DNA of 64,000 nt from Blakeslea trispora (Eukaryota > Mucoromycota > Mucoromycetes > Mucorales > Choanephoraceae): positions 1-64,000 of the forward strand of contig JAIWNE010000079.1 in assembly GCA_025331445.1 (NCBI GenBank), in the 5' to 3' direction. Shown here piece after piece: positions 33,091 to 46,501 of this stretch. The stretch's first letter is position 1. Each line of letters begins with the position of its first letter. The notes under the pieces are model-generated. The model saw nothing but the letters and a program-made list of their open reading frames with translations. It did not search any database and was not told where the DNA came from. Made by a program: the position numbers and the translations under genes.

Positions 33091-34926
33091 ATGTACAAAC
33101 GAAAACAAGATCCTCAACAGACCAGTCATACTAAAAGGCTTAAAGGTCCAACGACACCATCTCTTTCGTCGCAAGAGCCTTGGAAAGCAGTGTTTTCTGA
33201 TGCTCATCAAGCATTCAAAGAGAATAACTTTAAGGATTCAGCTGTCCTTTTTAGTCGTGCATTGTCTTTGAAACCAGGTCATATCACTATTCTTGACTGT
33301 CGTGCTGCTTGTTATGAGAAACTCGATGAGCTAGATCTTGCCTTGCGTGATGCATACAGTATTATCGGCGTTGCACCTACAGAAGCAAGAGGCTATTTAC
33401 GTGCTGGCAAGCTACTGATGCTTCAAAAGAAGTTTAAGTATGCTATCAGTGTCTATAAGCGTGCCTTAACAAAAGTCAACTCAAGTGATAGTCGATATGC
33501 CCAAATTCAATCCATGAAGATCGCTGCTGAAAAGATAGTTATTCCACCTGCTTGTCTTGACTTCATGCAAGTACTGCCATACGATGTGGTTTCTCTTATC
33601 TTTAGTTACCTATCGTTCGATCGTCGTATTCAATGTACAGGTGTTTCGCATGGTTGGCGTCAGTTTGCCCTTCACTGGTCTGGTATGTGGCGAGACTTGG
33701 ATTTCGGAAACCGGAAAGTGCCTATTACAACAATAAAGAAATATTTGAGTTATGCCAAGAATAAACATGTTAGGCGCCTTGCTCTAATGGATGCAAATCA
33801 GACTATAATGAAGCGTTGCTTACAGGCTCTTATTGATCATGATTGTCAATATATAGAATGTCTAGGTAAATGAAAAGAAGGGAAAGACAAAGGAAGGAAT
33901 TTTTGTTGGAATCAGAAATAATTCTTAAGCTTCCTTTGATTAGATTTTGTTCGCTGTGAAATCCCAATGACACTTTTTAACAGAATGCTCAGACTTGTGG
34001 GTAAGCATATAAGAAACCTAAGGCTAGACGAATCGTCTCTGGATATGGCTCGTCTTTTTGAAGAAATGATACCCAGTATGCCTCAACTGACAGAGATCTC
34101 TATCATTGGACTTGATACTGACACCATGGATGCATGGCTGCAATCAAAAGAAAGTACAAACACTCTACTCAATATTACTCACATTCGTCTATCTCTCAAC
34201 AGTGCAAACGCCGCAGCATGGGTGATAAGACGCTGTTCACAATTACAAATGCTTGATTTTTATACCTCTACTATAACTTTTTCTGATTTCACTCTGCAAC
34301 TTGCAAACACAGACATGACACATTTAAAAGAACTATATTATACAGTTGGAACAAACTATCAGCGAAAGACGCAATGGCAATCTCGGTTCTTAAACTTGAG
34401 CCAAATTGATGGTCTAACCACACTTTGTGTCCATGGTGATCTCTCTTTGACTGGTGACTTACTTGAGCAAATGATTAGGAAGTATCATGCAACTTTAAGA
34501 CATCTAACAATAAGCGATTGCCGATCATTGGATAACCGCATAGCTCAACTTGTGATTACTCCAGGACTACCGCAGATACAGACGTTGAATATCGATATGT
34601 ATATTTCTCTAGAGGAATGGGATTTGCACACAATTATCTCTTCGTGCCCTAACATTGAAAATCTGTCTATGGCATGGATTCAAGGTGTAACAGATGATGT
34701 GCTGAGTGATATACAAACAACAACCAAGAAGTTGAGGAAACTAGATATTTCCAACTGCAATAATGTGACAGGTGTAGGCTTACAGCATGTAGTTAAAGCT
34801 CATATGTCTACTATTGAAAAATTGATACTTAACAATTGTCACCGAATCGGACCGGATGCTGTATCCTGGGCAGCAAATTTATTGGGAAGACACACTGTTG
34901 AATGTAAATACAATTCCACTCGATAA
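33091..34926 (+). CDS. TPR/F-box/leucine-rich-repeat protein, Dia2/Pof3 type
   Basis: Exons 33091-33865 and 33944-34926 give 585 aa. Order: TPR repeats at about residues 30-130 (AHQAFKENNFKDSAVLFSRA ...), an F-box at about 155-200 (VLPYDVVSLIFSYLSFDRRIQC), then leucine-rich repeats in the C-terminal half. This order is that of S. pombe Pof3 and S. cerevisiae Dia2, SCF ubiquitin-ligase receptors that travel with the replisome and help disassemble CMG helicase and keep the genome stable. Orthology is inferred from domain order. The intron is phase 1 and canonical. Confidence 0.85.
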
Positions 34927-35413
34927 ACATCAACGAACAAAAAAGCAAAGAATAAAATTGGCTGGCTTATTCGTTTGTTGAATGTCATTCGACTTTATTG
35001 ATTTTAACAAAAACATGGCATCTAATTTTGCCTATACTGAAATACTCAAGCTAACACAAATCAGTCCTCCCCTTCTTTGCCATTGTGGAAAAGAGAGTAA
35101 AAGAAAAAATAATAGGCTGTGCCTAGACTCTATGTCAAAATAATATCATTTGAAGGTAAATAGGCATTTGGAGTGTTGTAAAGTTGTTAGAGCAAGGTAA
35201 GCTTTGTTAACATCCTGCACCAATGAAAAATATACCACCTTCAGGTCTTTTTGCTTCCAATGAATTTTTAGCGGACACTCAAACTTGTCCAAGGGTTCCC
35301 CTTTGCCGACAAGCCACCCCCCATTCGCATTCATTTGAAAACCCATTTAGTCTATGATATTCTTTTGATTTCTTTTTTTTTTTTTTAATTTCTTTATATT
35401 CATATATCCAGCT
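34927..35413. other. Intergenic region upstream of TIM44
   Basis: Contains a T-rich tract at 35362-35386, close to the TIM44 start. No further feature. Confidence 0.5.
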
Positions 35414-37071
35414 ATGTCTGCCTATAGAGCTCTCTTGACCAACACTTCTAGAACCCGCCTTACTGGTAGCGCTGTGCGTTATCAAAATACCTCTGTGCGT
35501 CACTACAGCTCACCTTTTAAGGTTTTTGTCAATACCTTGAAAGAGCAAATGTCAAAGAGTAAGGAAGTCAAGACCTTGCAAGACGAATCAAGTCGCTTGA
35601 ATGATAGCGAAGCACTTAAGAGAGCAAAAGAGATGTACGAGAAGGCCAAGGTATTGTCGTCAGCTTCCCATACACAAAATAAACCAATATATGATTAATC
35701 TTACCTTACATAGGCTCAACAATCCATTCAATCTGAGCGTTTAAAACAAGCTACAGAAAAGTTTACCAAGGCTGCCGAGAAAGTAGGCACCTCTGTTAAC
35801 GATTCATTCAAGAAAGCTTCAGAAACTGAATTTGCCAAAGACACTTCAGAAAAAATCAAAAAGGCTGCCGAAACAATTGATAAGACAGTTGATCCATTGA
35901 AGAAGAGTGAAGCTGTTGGTAAGATTACCGACTCTTTCAAGACCGTCTTGAAAGATGATACTGGCCGATATGGTGGTTTTGTTGATAAGGAAACAAGACG
36001 CAAGATGCGTGAAGAGGCACAAAAGGCTGCTCCCAAGGAAAGCAAGTCCGTTGCCGAAAACCCTGAAGCTGGTGCCAACTTGGTAATTCACAAGGATTCC
36101 AAATGGAAGGAAAGTTGGAACAAGTTCAAGGAAGACAGTCCTATTATGCAAGGTAGATGAATTGAGTTCAATCATGAACACACCAAGCCTAATTATTTAT
36201 TGCTATTATGTTTTGTAACATCAGGCATTTTCCGCGCTAGAAAGAACTATGAAGAATCAGACAACCTCTTTGTCTCCTATTCTCGTGCTTTCACTGATCG
36301 TGTAGCTGATACATTTGGTAAGAAAAAAGAGAATGACAGGACATAAGAGAACTTTGTTGTTTACGAAATACATTCTATTTAGGCTCTATTTTCGAGGAAT
36401 CTGATCAAGCACAAGCTATTCGCGCTTTCCAGGCCATTGACCCTACTTTTAACATGGACGAATTTATGGAAGATGCCCGTAAATTCATTATTCCCGAACT
36501 CATGGAAGCTTATCTAAAGGGTGATGTCGATACTTTAAAATTATGGTGTTCAGAAGCTGTAAGCAAAAGAAAAAAAAAGAAAGAAAAACAAATGACTTAT
36601 TTTTTTTTGCTTTGACAGACCTATAACGTTTTGACTGCTGTTATTCAAGCTCAAATGCAACAAGGTTTGATCAGTGACTGTAAGATTCAAGACATGCGTG
36701 ACATTGATGTAAGTTGTTTGGGTGTGGGAAATACAGACCAGGTTACATGTACTGACAAGCTGCATTATAGTTGGTGGCTGCTAAGATTTTAGAGAACGAT
36801 ATCCCCGTGCTTGTCTTGTCCTTCCGTACACAAGAAATTATTGTCTTCCGTAACGCAAAGAGCGGTGAAATTGTTTACGGCCAGGAGGTAAGAAAGTTTG
36901 TCTGTCAAGTCATATGAATTTGGTTTAACTTAGACATCCAAACAGGACCATATCGAACAAGTGACATACGCTTGTGTCCTTACAAAGGAACCCGAAGATC
37001 TTCAAAACCCTGTTACTGCTGGCTGGAGAATTATTGATATGGCCAAGCATGATTCACGACCTGTCTGGTAG
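35414..37071 (+). CDS. TIM44: Tim44, matrix-side subunit of the TIM23 import motor
   Basis: Seven exons: 35414-35650, 35714-36152, 36225-36317, 36383-36558, 36619-36708, 36771-36887, 36946-37071; 425 aa. Tim44 tethers mitochondrial Hsp70 to the TIM23 channel and drives precursor import into the matrix. Evidence: Arg/Ser-rich presequence, a long Lys/Glu-rich helical N-domain, GRYGGFVDKETRRKMRE, and the C-terminal Tim44 domain with ARKNYEESDN, MDEFMEDARKFIIPE, LLKLWCSEA-like LKLWCSEA and a final WRIIDMAKHD. All junctions are GT-AG and in phase. Length fits the family (about 420-450 aa). Confidence 0.94.
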
Positions 37072-37480
37072 AAAGGTTACTGCAATATGAACAATAATAG
37101 ATAACAATAATTTGCTTTTTTTTTTTCAATTCCTCCCTCCTCTCTCTCTCTCTCATTATTTATATTATACTTTATGTAACTGTATCCACCCACCTCATTG
37201 TATATCTTCATTTTAGAATGGCATGTATTAATAGTACTTTTTTTTTTTATCAACAGTTGCTTTTTCCAGAAAAAAAAAATTAATTATTCCAGTTTCTTTT
37301 CTTTTCTTTCTTATTCTTGATAAATCAGCTATTTGATTTGATTTAATTTAATTCTGTGCACCCCCCCCCTCTCTCATACAAAGGTGCAGTTTTTTGGTTT
37401 TTAAATTCCTATTGGACAGAATAATCATGCCATTTACATATGAAGCAGAAATGCCCATTTTAAACATTGTCAAGTGTCAG

Positions 37481-37486
37481 TATAAA
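37481..37486 (+). promoter_or_regulatory. TATA box of the RGS-oxidoreductase gene
   Basis: TATAAA lies 52 bp before the ATG at 37538, followed by a pyrimidine-rich stretch. It favours 37538 over the in-frame upstream ATGs as the start. Confidence 0.45.
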
Positions 37487-37537
37487 GCTTATTTTTCTTT
37501 TTCTTTTCTTTTTCATCTTTCTACTTTCACTTTAATA

Positions 37538-40295
37538 ATGCACTATGCAAATACGGACGCAACGTCCCAGCGCTCATTATCATCCTCGTCCACCTATTCA
37601 TCTACCAGCTCTTCAACAGGAAATAAAACATTTGAATCCAACCATTATGATCTCGCTCACGTTTTATCAAACCCTAAAATGTTGAACAAGTTCGAAGCGT
37701 TTTTACGACAATCATGGTCACATGAAAGTTTGTTGTTTATTGAAGCCATGACTCAGCTAAAACACGAAACAGACCCTAAAGCTGTTGAAAGTTCATTGCA
37801 TAGGTATATTATCCCATGTTGAGAAAAAAAAACAAGAAAAGCTGATAATTTTCTGTGATAGAATTTACAAGACATTTCTTGCCCGCGGTTCTCCATTCGA
37901 GTTAAATGTAACAACACAAGATCAGGTTAGAGAGGACATTCGATCATTGCAATGGTCCATTGTAGACCGAGTAGATGCAGTGTCCATCCTTGAAGAAACA
38001 GAAACACAAGTGCTTGACATGCTGGTACGACATTGACTACCAATAAGAATACTTACTAAACATTGCAATATCTACAGAATATCAAACTATTTGAGTTTTT
38101 ACACTTTGTGGATGCGCCAAATGGGTAAAGTGATACAGATGATATCACCTGCATTTACTGATTAAATATCTTTAAACTACAGACAAGTACATCTAAAGCA
38201 TGTACAAGATCATCAAGTTCGGGTAGCCATTATTGGTGGTGGATTTACTGTAAGCCATTTATCTATACATATTGAACTCGTCTTTAACTTTCTCTTAAAG
38301 GGTTTCACTGTTGCTTCAATTCTCGATCAAATGCCACGTTTTTATGTAACATTGATTGATACAAAAGGTAAGAATATCATGACATGCTGTTTTTTTTTTC
38401 AAGTAAAATAATTTAACCTTGTTTTCTAGACTCATTCGAATACACACCCGGTATTGTCAAGAAAATAGTGAATCCCGAACAATCAAGTTCATTGCGTGTA
38501 CGCCATGACGCTTATGTAAAAAATGGCAGAGTTATCATTGGATATGCAGAAAGCATCTCAAACAAAGGACGAACAATATCAGTCAATAACGAGCCGGTAA
38601 GTCAAAAAAAAAAAAAAATTCAACACGATACAATAAAGCTAACCCATGCTTACATAGATTGATTTTGATTACTTGGTTATTGCCACGGGTAGTTCCTACT
38701 CATCTCAATTGAAGTCAACTGATACATCTTCCCTTTACCGATTGACAGGCTTGGAAGAGTCATATCTTGAGTTACTGAAAGCACACAAAGTCTTGATTAT
38801 AGGTAAAAACCGATTTGACCGAGATGATATACAGATAAAAACTCATTTTTATTATAATTGAAAGGTGGTGGCCTTGTGGGTTGTGAATTAGCCTCTGAAA
38901 TATCTCAACATCAGTTCCCTGGACCACATCCTAATAAGCAAATAACGCTTGTTGATTCTCATTCTAACGTAGTCAGTAGAAGTGATGCTCACCAACAAAA
39001 CATGGCATTAAAATATCTTGAAAACCTTGGAGTTGAAGTAGTCTGTAATGAAAGAATCCTGGACTTTGATACGTCAAACCAGAAATTCTATCTTGGTTCC
39101 AGTGGTCGAGTTTACAGCGGTTATGACAAAGTGTTCATTGCTACTGGTACCCGGCCCAACAGCACATTGTTTAGTTCGACTACCGATGACCATTCATTAG
39201 AAGGCTGTATTGATGCATGGGGACGCATAAAGGTTAAGCCTACGCTACAAATAGATCATTACAAGTATGATCACATTTTTGCAGGCGGTGATGTAACTAA
39301 TGTAGTAGAAGAAAAGACTGGTTACGCTGCTACCATTTCTGGTGTCTGCATTGCACGAAACATATGCCGATTAGTCAAAGGCAAAACCCCTCTTAAGCAG
39401 GGCACAAAAGGAACCTTACCCGCACCACTCAAACCACTTCACGGTATGCTTGAAAATGGTGGTATTGGCAAACGTAAGTGTTAACAGGCTTTCTCTCTCT
39501 AAGCAAACATATCACTCAAAACTTTATTTAGAAAACCTTAATGCACTCAAAAAAAGGTTTTCATTTTTAAATCCCTCTTGGGCTGCACTCAAATATTTTG
39601 ATGAGCAACAGTTTCTAAAGATAGTACAAGGGCAGGGAACTATACATTCTTCTCAGGTTCTTGGTAGGCTACCTAGAAAGCTTGATTTACCTTCCAAATC
39701 CACTTCGCTCCTTCAACATGCACGTGCTATGTCAGGAAACACTAGCCTTCCGAGCAAAACTGATCGACAATCACATTCTATCAGTGATCTCTCTCAAAGT
39801 AGTAGTCGAGCACATTCCGACCTTCAGACTGATCCATCAATTCGTCCAACACGCTCTATAAGCAAACAAAGTCTAATGAAAAACCATGCTGCAAAGCATC
39901 AACAACAAAAACAAGGACACCACCATCAACAGTCATACAGCTTTAGTAGCAGTGCTGGTACCTCTATTGAAGAAGAATCAGAAAACTTGATCCGAGAGCT
40001 TTCGTTCGAACAGTTCACTTATGGAGATGAGGACATTCAGCTATTCAACTCAAACCATCAGCCAACCAAGAACATCAGTTCGCCTCTTCCTCATGTAGCA
40101 TCTCAGCAAAACCGGGTTCTGCCTGAGGTCATGCCATATGGAAAGGGATTTACATTATCTCCTAGACCTACAGCGAGGAGAAGAGCCAGTATTACCACTT
40201 CTTTTGATGGAATTTCACTCTATGATCCAAAACATCAGCACAGTTTCAAGCTGACAAGATCAGCATCATTTTCTTCCATTCACAAGGGTACATAA
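37538..40295 (+). CDS. RGS domain fused to FSP1/AMID-like FAD-dependent oxidoreductase
   Basis: Nine exons: 37538-37803, 37862-38024, 38078-38124, 38183-38249, 38301-38367, 38430-38596, 38658-38802, 38865-39473, 39532-40295; 764 aa, all junctions GT-AG and in phase. Residues 1-35 are Ser-rich. Residues about 40-155 form an RGS domain, which speeds GTP hydrolysis by G-alpha subunits: MLNKFEAFLRQSWSHESLLF, then IYKTFLARG, and KLFEFLHFV at its end. After a linker of roughly 15 residues a complete two-dinucleotide-binding oxidoreductase begins: VAIIGGGFTG (about 174), IATGSS (about 265), VLIIGGGLVGCELA (about 303), IATGTRP, FAGGD. These match FSP1/AIFM2-like NAD(P)H:quinone reductases. A Ser/Gln/His-rich tail of about 230 residues ends the protein. 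No Met precedes the first GGG motif and exon 3 codes the end of RGS, so two separate genes are unlikely. Confidence 0.85.
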
Positions 40296-40654
40296 TCATT
40301 GTATTTTTTATCAATACCATGCCGCTTTGCATCTTTTATGCTTGCGTTAGACATCTTTATGTTTATTATGTTAGATTTTGTTTGTTTTTTCTAGAAAAAT
40401 ATCATGTACTATACACATTCATGCATTATAGGTTGTATATCTTTATAACAATAAACTACTGGTTACACAGTTAAACCTAAAGATGTAGATGAAGCATAAA
40501 ACGGCATATGTCAAACTGATATAGGCGGTGCTGAAATATTTCAAAAAGTGGCATGATTTTTTCTCTTTTGTCAGAAAGCCAGTCAATTTAAGCGGCATCA
40601 TTCATGGCCATCAATAAGATCTTTTTTCTTTGATTTTAGCAATAGTTGAATAAC
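40296..40654. other. Intergenic region
   Basis: 3' flank of the fusion gene; AATAAA occurs at 40448-40453. Nothing else is seen. Confidence 0.5.
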
Positions 40655-41066
40655 ATGGAAACAAAGCAAAGAAACTTGATCAATCAATTCCTGACCAAGT
40701 ATGAAATGAACATTGAAATAAAAAAAAAAGGCCAAATGAGAATAGATACTCTAACATGTCTAGGCAAGATAGGTGGTACCTCCGCTTTAATACATATGCA
40801 GAGCTTCATAAATAGACTAATGGATGAAGTCCGAATTAATGAACTTATCATGCATATTACAAACTCACCAAATATAACACTTTTGGGCAAGCTCTCAACC
40901 TGTAAGTAGATAATCTTGATACCGAGGGTAGCTCTATCTAAGAGCTCTTTTTTTTTCAGTGCATCAACAAGCTAAGACCTACAACGGCTCTCCAAAACAG
41001 ATTTATTGTTATGGAAGAATAAAACCCATTCAAATATTGTTTCGTTTATTACATGACAAGCATTGA
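40655..41066 (+). CDS. Small two-exon hypothetical protein
   Basis: Exons 40655-40901 and 40960-41066 join in phase through a canonical intron (donor GTAAGT, acceptor TTTCAG) and give 117 aa. The sequence is charged at the start (METKQRNLINQFLTKYE) and basic at the end. No signal peptide, membrane segment or known motif. The clean splice supports a gene, but a fragment of a larger dead gene is possible. Confidence 0.4.
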
Positions 41067-42694
41067 AGAACACCAAGGTATTTTTGAGTAACAGAATACT
41101 TAAAGACATGGAAAAACAAAAGGGCCGCAATGGTTGTACTCATCTATCATGCATTTAGCTTACTTGTAGCCATTGTCAAATAGAATGTCATGCTATTTTT
41201 TTTAAGCGCAAAGAGATTTACGTACCGTCTTGACTGTTTATTGTTTTAACTAGCATTTCTTTGGAAATGATATGGTCAGTGTATGTATTAGATTTTTAGT
41301 TCGGATGATAGACACCAATATAACCCTCATGAGGAAGCATTTGAAATACTTTTAGTTTATAGCCCAACCCCTGGCACTATTTGTATCAGTACAATTGCAA
41401 TGCTAACAAGAAATCACCTGTCAATTGTACCGCAGTGTATCACTAGGGGGACCTTTTTTTCTTTTTTAGTAAAAGCACAGACAGTCATAACTAATGAATT
41501 GTGTAACATCTCTTATGTAAACCAATTTGCATCTTCTGACTAGACTAAGGTGGGTTGCATTCCTTTGAAGGCAGTTGAGTCAAACATTTCATAGATTGCT
41601 CCTACGCATCATAAAATAAATCAGTCTGTCAAGAACACAAACGCACTCTGTTACATTTCCAAAAAAAAAGTCTTTGCAAGCTTTTTTTTAAGTAAAACAA
41701 CTGTAACAGAGCATTAGTCATATACAATCATTTCGGTTGAAGCTCGTCAAGTATATTTCTCAAAGCCGGCTCATCCTGTCTGAGGTTGGGCACGTTTATC
41801 TAGCTATTTTGTCCTAAACTGAAATATTCAAAAACTATCATCTTTCTTGCCCTCCATTGGTTTCATACACAGCCCAATATCTTTTATGAATACTGACCAC
41901 TTAAAATGGCAGTGATGATAGAGTTCCACTTATCCTTCAAAATCATGCCTAACTTCTTTTTGAGGGATCTCAACCAGTGCAGGTTTAAGTGCTGGTATAC
42001 AAATTCTAAAGCCTATTCCACGCAGCATTTCTTGTAAACATTGGTATACAAAATCCAACCCTTCCAAAGTTCAAAAAGAGCGATACAATTAATCGCTTGT
42101 TGTATCGTAATGGCTGACAAACGAACAGACTGACCAATTATGTTTGTGTCAGTCTGCCAAACTAATTCTCTTCTCACTCTCAGAGGTAGATCTTTGACCT
42201 ACTATCTTTCTTTTTAGTCTTTTGCGACTTGTCCCTTGCTGATCGAACAGTCGATTTAAATAGAAGGATTTAGAAAACTTTACTATGGAACTCGAATTGC
42301 TTATCGAATACAGGGACGATTGGTTGACTCGATTAATCTAGCAAGCCATACAATGACATGATCTGATGATAAGACCAGACTCCTTGGGTGAAGGGAATCA
42401 TAGGGAGAGCTTCTCATTTGGAGGTTGCCCAAGTTTGCTGAATTCAAAAGAAATATACCAAGTAACGTGATGACAATCAGTTTTCATCTCTCTCTCTCTC
42501 TCTTCTGAAGACCATGCAAATGAAATGAAAGCAATAGTATTAAACACTGGACTATTTTAGTTGTAGATTGAGTAAATGTAATTGATATATAGACCAGAAA
42601 AATGATGATTAAAACGTATTAATGATAATAATTAAAGAAAACTAAACGAAAAGGTAGAGATATGGAGGGAATCAATGTAAATTATGTCTCTTTC
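41067..42694. other. Long intergenic region with possible coding relics
   Basis: On the minus strand around 41880-42080 a stretch reads like protein in pieces (words such as LHWLRSLKKKLG) but is interrupted by stops and frame changes, so it may be a dead element. A CT microsatellite lies at 42486-42503. No gene is supported. Confidence 0.4.
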
Positions 42695-44659
42695 TCAGAC
42701 AACTATTTTGTCAGATACAAAGTAAAATAGTACTGGCACAACGTAGACAGCAATAAAGCCAATACCTATTAAAAAAAGAAAAGAAAAGAAAACAAAGCTG
42801 AATATTCTATTTCATCAACAAAAGAATATAATCACTTACCTGCATAGACAATAAGTTTTGTTACAATATCTACATCGTATCGAAGAGGCGCATCCTCAAT
42901 GACTAAAAGTGAAGTAGGGTCAAATGTCTCCTTCTCTTTTGTCTGACATGGTTGTTCTGATACACCACGATAAGACAGTTGGCTCTGTTGCTGAGCTTGG
43001 GCTTCTCGAAGGTCAATGGCTGATTGAATGCCTACATGCTCGTTATCATCCATATTACTTGACATGGATTGGAAATCCAAGACAGAAGGAACAGGATGAA
43101 TGCTTTCTCTTCTTAAACTCTTATAGGTTCTAATGAAAGAAAGAAATAAGCACAACTTGCCTTTTTTTTTTTGGTATATTATTTTTTTGTATTTACCTAG
43201 CACCAATTTCAAATTTTCGATGAGGGAGGTTGAAGACACGGTATATGGGGGGTAAGATAGAGTAGCACACTTTTTTGCATGCAATACGCCATAAGAATAA
43301 ACATGCCACTCCTAGCACAAGTTTAAACAACAACAATAAAATAGCAAAAAGACTCATTTGGGCAGAGATGACTGAAGAAGACAATCCAGTGTAACATACA
43401 TCTGTACGGTAACACAACCAGCTTCCTGGCATGAGTCCAATCAACACACCTGTGAAACAGACACTAGAAAATAGATTAAATTCACCTTCTTCTTTGCATT
43501 TCTTGTTATTTACCTGTCTTCGAAACAAGGACATCGCTCCATAGGATCAGGACTAGCGATCGGTTTTTAGTCAAGAACAACTTTTTCTTTACAACTCCTT
43601 GCAAACTTACTGAATAGACACAAGCATTAGACAGATGGGAATGCCCAGAAAAACTAAGCCCGACTATAAGTAAACAGAAAGTTTCAAACAAAAAGCCACT
43701 TACTCCAATAAGAATCACTGATAAACAAGGCATTGAACTGATCTCTAAAAGTCCATTGGAACCAGTAAACAATGTAGGCTAGGATGGTACCACCAATACA
43801 ATCTAAACACTCATATTTCTCTCTTTTAGACTACTCTCTCTCTCCATCCATTGGCGATGAATCAAGTTTACCTGTGATTGTATGCATGCCACAATATATT
43901 CTTCCAAATACAACGCTGATAGCATAGAAAGCACAGGCAATGACAGAGATAAGACGAGCAGGCGATTCAGAGGGCAATTTTTCACATGCAATTGAAATCA
44001 GAAACAAGGCTACTGAAATTGAATTTGTTGAATGAGTAGAAGGAAATCCGTATTCTAAAGCCACTGAAGGTGACATTGTCAATCGATGAACAGGTGGAGA
44101 AAGTGGTCGAGGAAGACATAAAAAGTCCTTTGAAGGTGGAAAAAAGGTTTAGTTCTTTGGTACATATTTGGCAAATCCTCTTTTCCTGTTTTCTTACTTT
44201 GACAAATCCTGACCAAAATACACCTGAGGCTGTTAAGAAAGCTACACTTTTTTTTTAAGAAATAACAATAACCATCATTAAATCAAGTTCATTCTCTCAG
44301 ATTTGTTTCTGTCTTTACTTACTTTCTTCCTAGTTCTGCATTACCAAACCAAATAAGAATAGGTAAGAATATCATAAAGAAAGTATGTGTGCCCAAGTTA
44401 GCTGTCCACACAAAGTATTGATCAAGACCAGGTGTACGCATGTTTTTCTATAAATCGATTAAGATTTTATCTTGGTTTATTAAAAAGAAGAGAAACTCAC
44501 TTGTAGCGAAGCCAAGATAGGTGTTTCATGTCTTATAATTGGAATTAAAAGAGCTCTTAGACTAGCTCTCCAGCCTTCAAAAGCTTTATTGTACAGACGG
44601 TCATCGTGTGTACCGGCATCTACGTTAGACTCTATTGTCTTGAATGTCTTTCTGGCCAT
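42695..44659 (-). CDS. LCB3: Sphingoid long-chain base-1-phosphate phosphatase (Lcb3/Ysr2 type)
   Basis: Ten exons: 44501-44659, 44323-44447, 44198-44246, 43872-44127, 43704-43802, 43611-43653, 43514-43552, 43197-43463, 42840-43129, 42695-42765; 465 aa with phase agreement throughout. It is an ER membrane enzyme of the PAP2 superfamily that removes phosphate from dihydrosphingosine- and phytosphingosine-1-phosphate. The three PAP2 motifs are present: K ... LPRP (KDFLCLPRP), GFPSTHS, and R-x5-H-x3-D (GRIYCGMHTITGD). The family block HPDPMERCPCFED is encoded by its own 39-nt exon. Several hydrophobic segments follow and the protein ends in a membrane helix. Some exons are very short (39, 43 and 49 nt), and one acceptor lies in an A-run (44247-44248). 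Confidence 0.92.
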
Positions 44660-46501
44660 ATTGAGCGCCTCTCTGCTTATTTCAGAAAATAATACAAGTA
44701 GACTATAGAAAGCAAAGTGAGGGTTAAGAAACAGGAAAAGAAGAAAAAAATTGTACACAGAAAAGTATCAGTTGAAGGTTACACCTTATTTAACAAATAA
44801 GAAAAGTTAAAGTCACATTGGACCATGATCTCATTTTTTGCCCAAATGCAGTCTTTTCGAGATTAATCGGGTTTGTTTCCAAGTCATTTGGCTGTACGTC
44901 ATTATGCCAATGCCTTGTAGTTGTCAAGAGATGTTCACTTTTAAGTCCTTTTTTTTTTTTAATAAACAACAATTATCTCTCTTTAAGAAATCTAGTATTG
45001 CTAGCCTTTACTTGATAATTGCAGACACAGTAGTATATTGATTCAAGACATGCTGTCTAGTTTCTGATGATCTTATTGTTTAAATCAGGGATACCACTTG
45101 TGAGCTCAAAGCAATTGCATGTTTACTGCTTCTAAAACATGCCCAAGTGAGAGTCATCCGAAATGCCTCTGATATGGATTGTTCAGTGCTTGAATGTAAA
45201 GAAAGTAAATCAAACATTCTCTGCATAAAAAAAAAGAGAGATTGTTTATAAAACAGGAACCTAATTTATAGTAGAGACTTGCTAGTATTTGAGTATGGAT
45301 GAAAAATTATAAAAATAATAGATAAAGGCAAAAGCTCTTTTCTCTCCTGATGATATGTATTCATTTACAGCTTAAAACAGACCAATCATACGTTTTAGTG
45401 TTACCGATGATAAGTCAGATCAAGCATATCACCAAGACCTCTAAGTTGTCTTGATCTTCTTGGGTTTCTGGTATTTCTTTGTACAGATTCTATTATGATT
45501 TAGTTGGCAAGGTTTTTTACATTGTTGTCGCTCTTGACCGATTCAAAAGAAATATAAAGCACCGACACATAAAGCCACTAAGGAGCATTTCCAAATGCCA
45601 TCTCTACTTTTGAATTGTATGAGCCATTCTATGCAAAATATATACACATGTATTCATTGTTGCTGTAAAGATATATTAAAAGTAGCAGTCGCATAGGATG
45701 TGAACGCTTGCACTGGCTAACCTTGCTCTGTGCATGAACCTTACTATGGAACTAACATCTCACTCACAGCAACTTTAATTTATCTGCTATTGGCAGCATA
45801 ACAGATCTAGTACTGCACCGGGAGACTGAGCTCTGTTTCTGATAATGCTTATAAAAATGGTTGAGTAAACATATCTTGATGACTAAACCCAAAAGCGTAA
45901 TAAAAAAGAAAATCAAAACAACAAGGCAGCTTTTTGGTATATCTTGGTATACTTGAAATAAACAAACAATTTATTCTCGTTGTTTATATCAACTGCTTGC
46001 ACTGCCAAATGATATAGTATGAATTGATACATTTACTTTATAACAGAGAGGGGGAGCAAAATACTAGCAACACCGAGAGTGTGCTAAAAACAAAACAGCT
46101 TGTAAATTTGTAGAGAGAACCTCCATCCTTTTTTAGGAATTCAATAGCTTTTGAATTCATATTATGACTAGTACAACTTTTTGGTTAATAGAGTTAAATA
46201 GTCCTCTCATTATGCAGTTACTATCTTTATTGCAACGATTCGAATTGTGTATAGCTCTATAGATAGCAACTTTTGTAAGATAGAATAACCACTGGAAACA
46301 TCTTTATTCACTCTATAATTGATCATTTTACTTGTCTTAAACTTCTTAAGAAAAGGATTGCAGGATAAAAAAGCACTCCTCGTGGCTTGTTTTTAAAACC
46401 CCGAGCCATCTATCAAATAAAAAAAAATCACACTCTTTCATATATATATATTTTTTTTCTCGATAACCAGTAGACAGTTTCTTACAAGTGATCACTTTAG
46501 C
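44660..46501. other. Long intergenic region without recognised features
   Basis: 1.8 kb of AT-rich sequence, with stops in all frames and no repeat pair found by eye. The last 100 bp contain an AT/T-run (46438-46459) that may belong to the promoter of the next gene. Confidence 0.5.

Noticed and set aside
37394..37537. Upstream ATGs as start of the RGS fusion protein
   Set aside because: A TATAAA at 37481 and a pyrimidine tract lie after them, so the ATG at 37538 is the better start.
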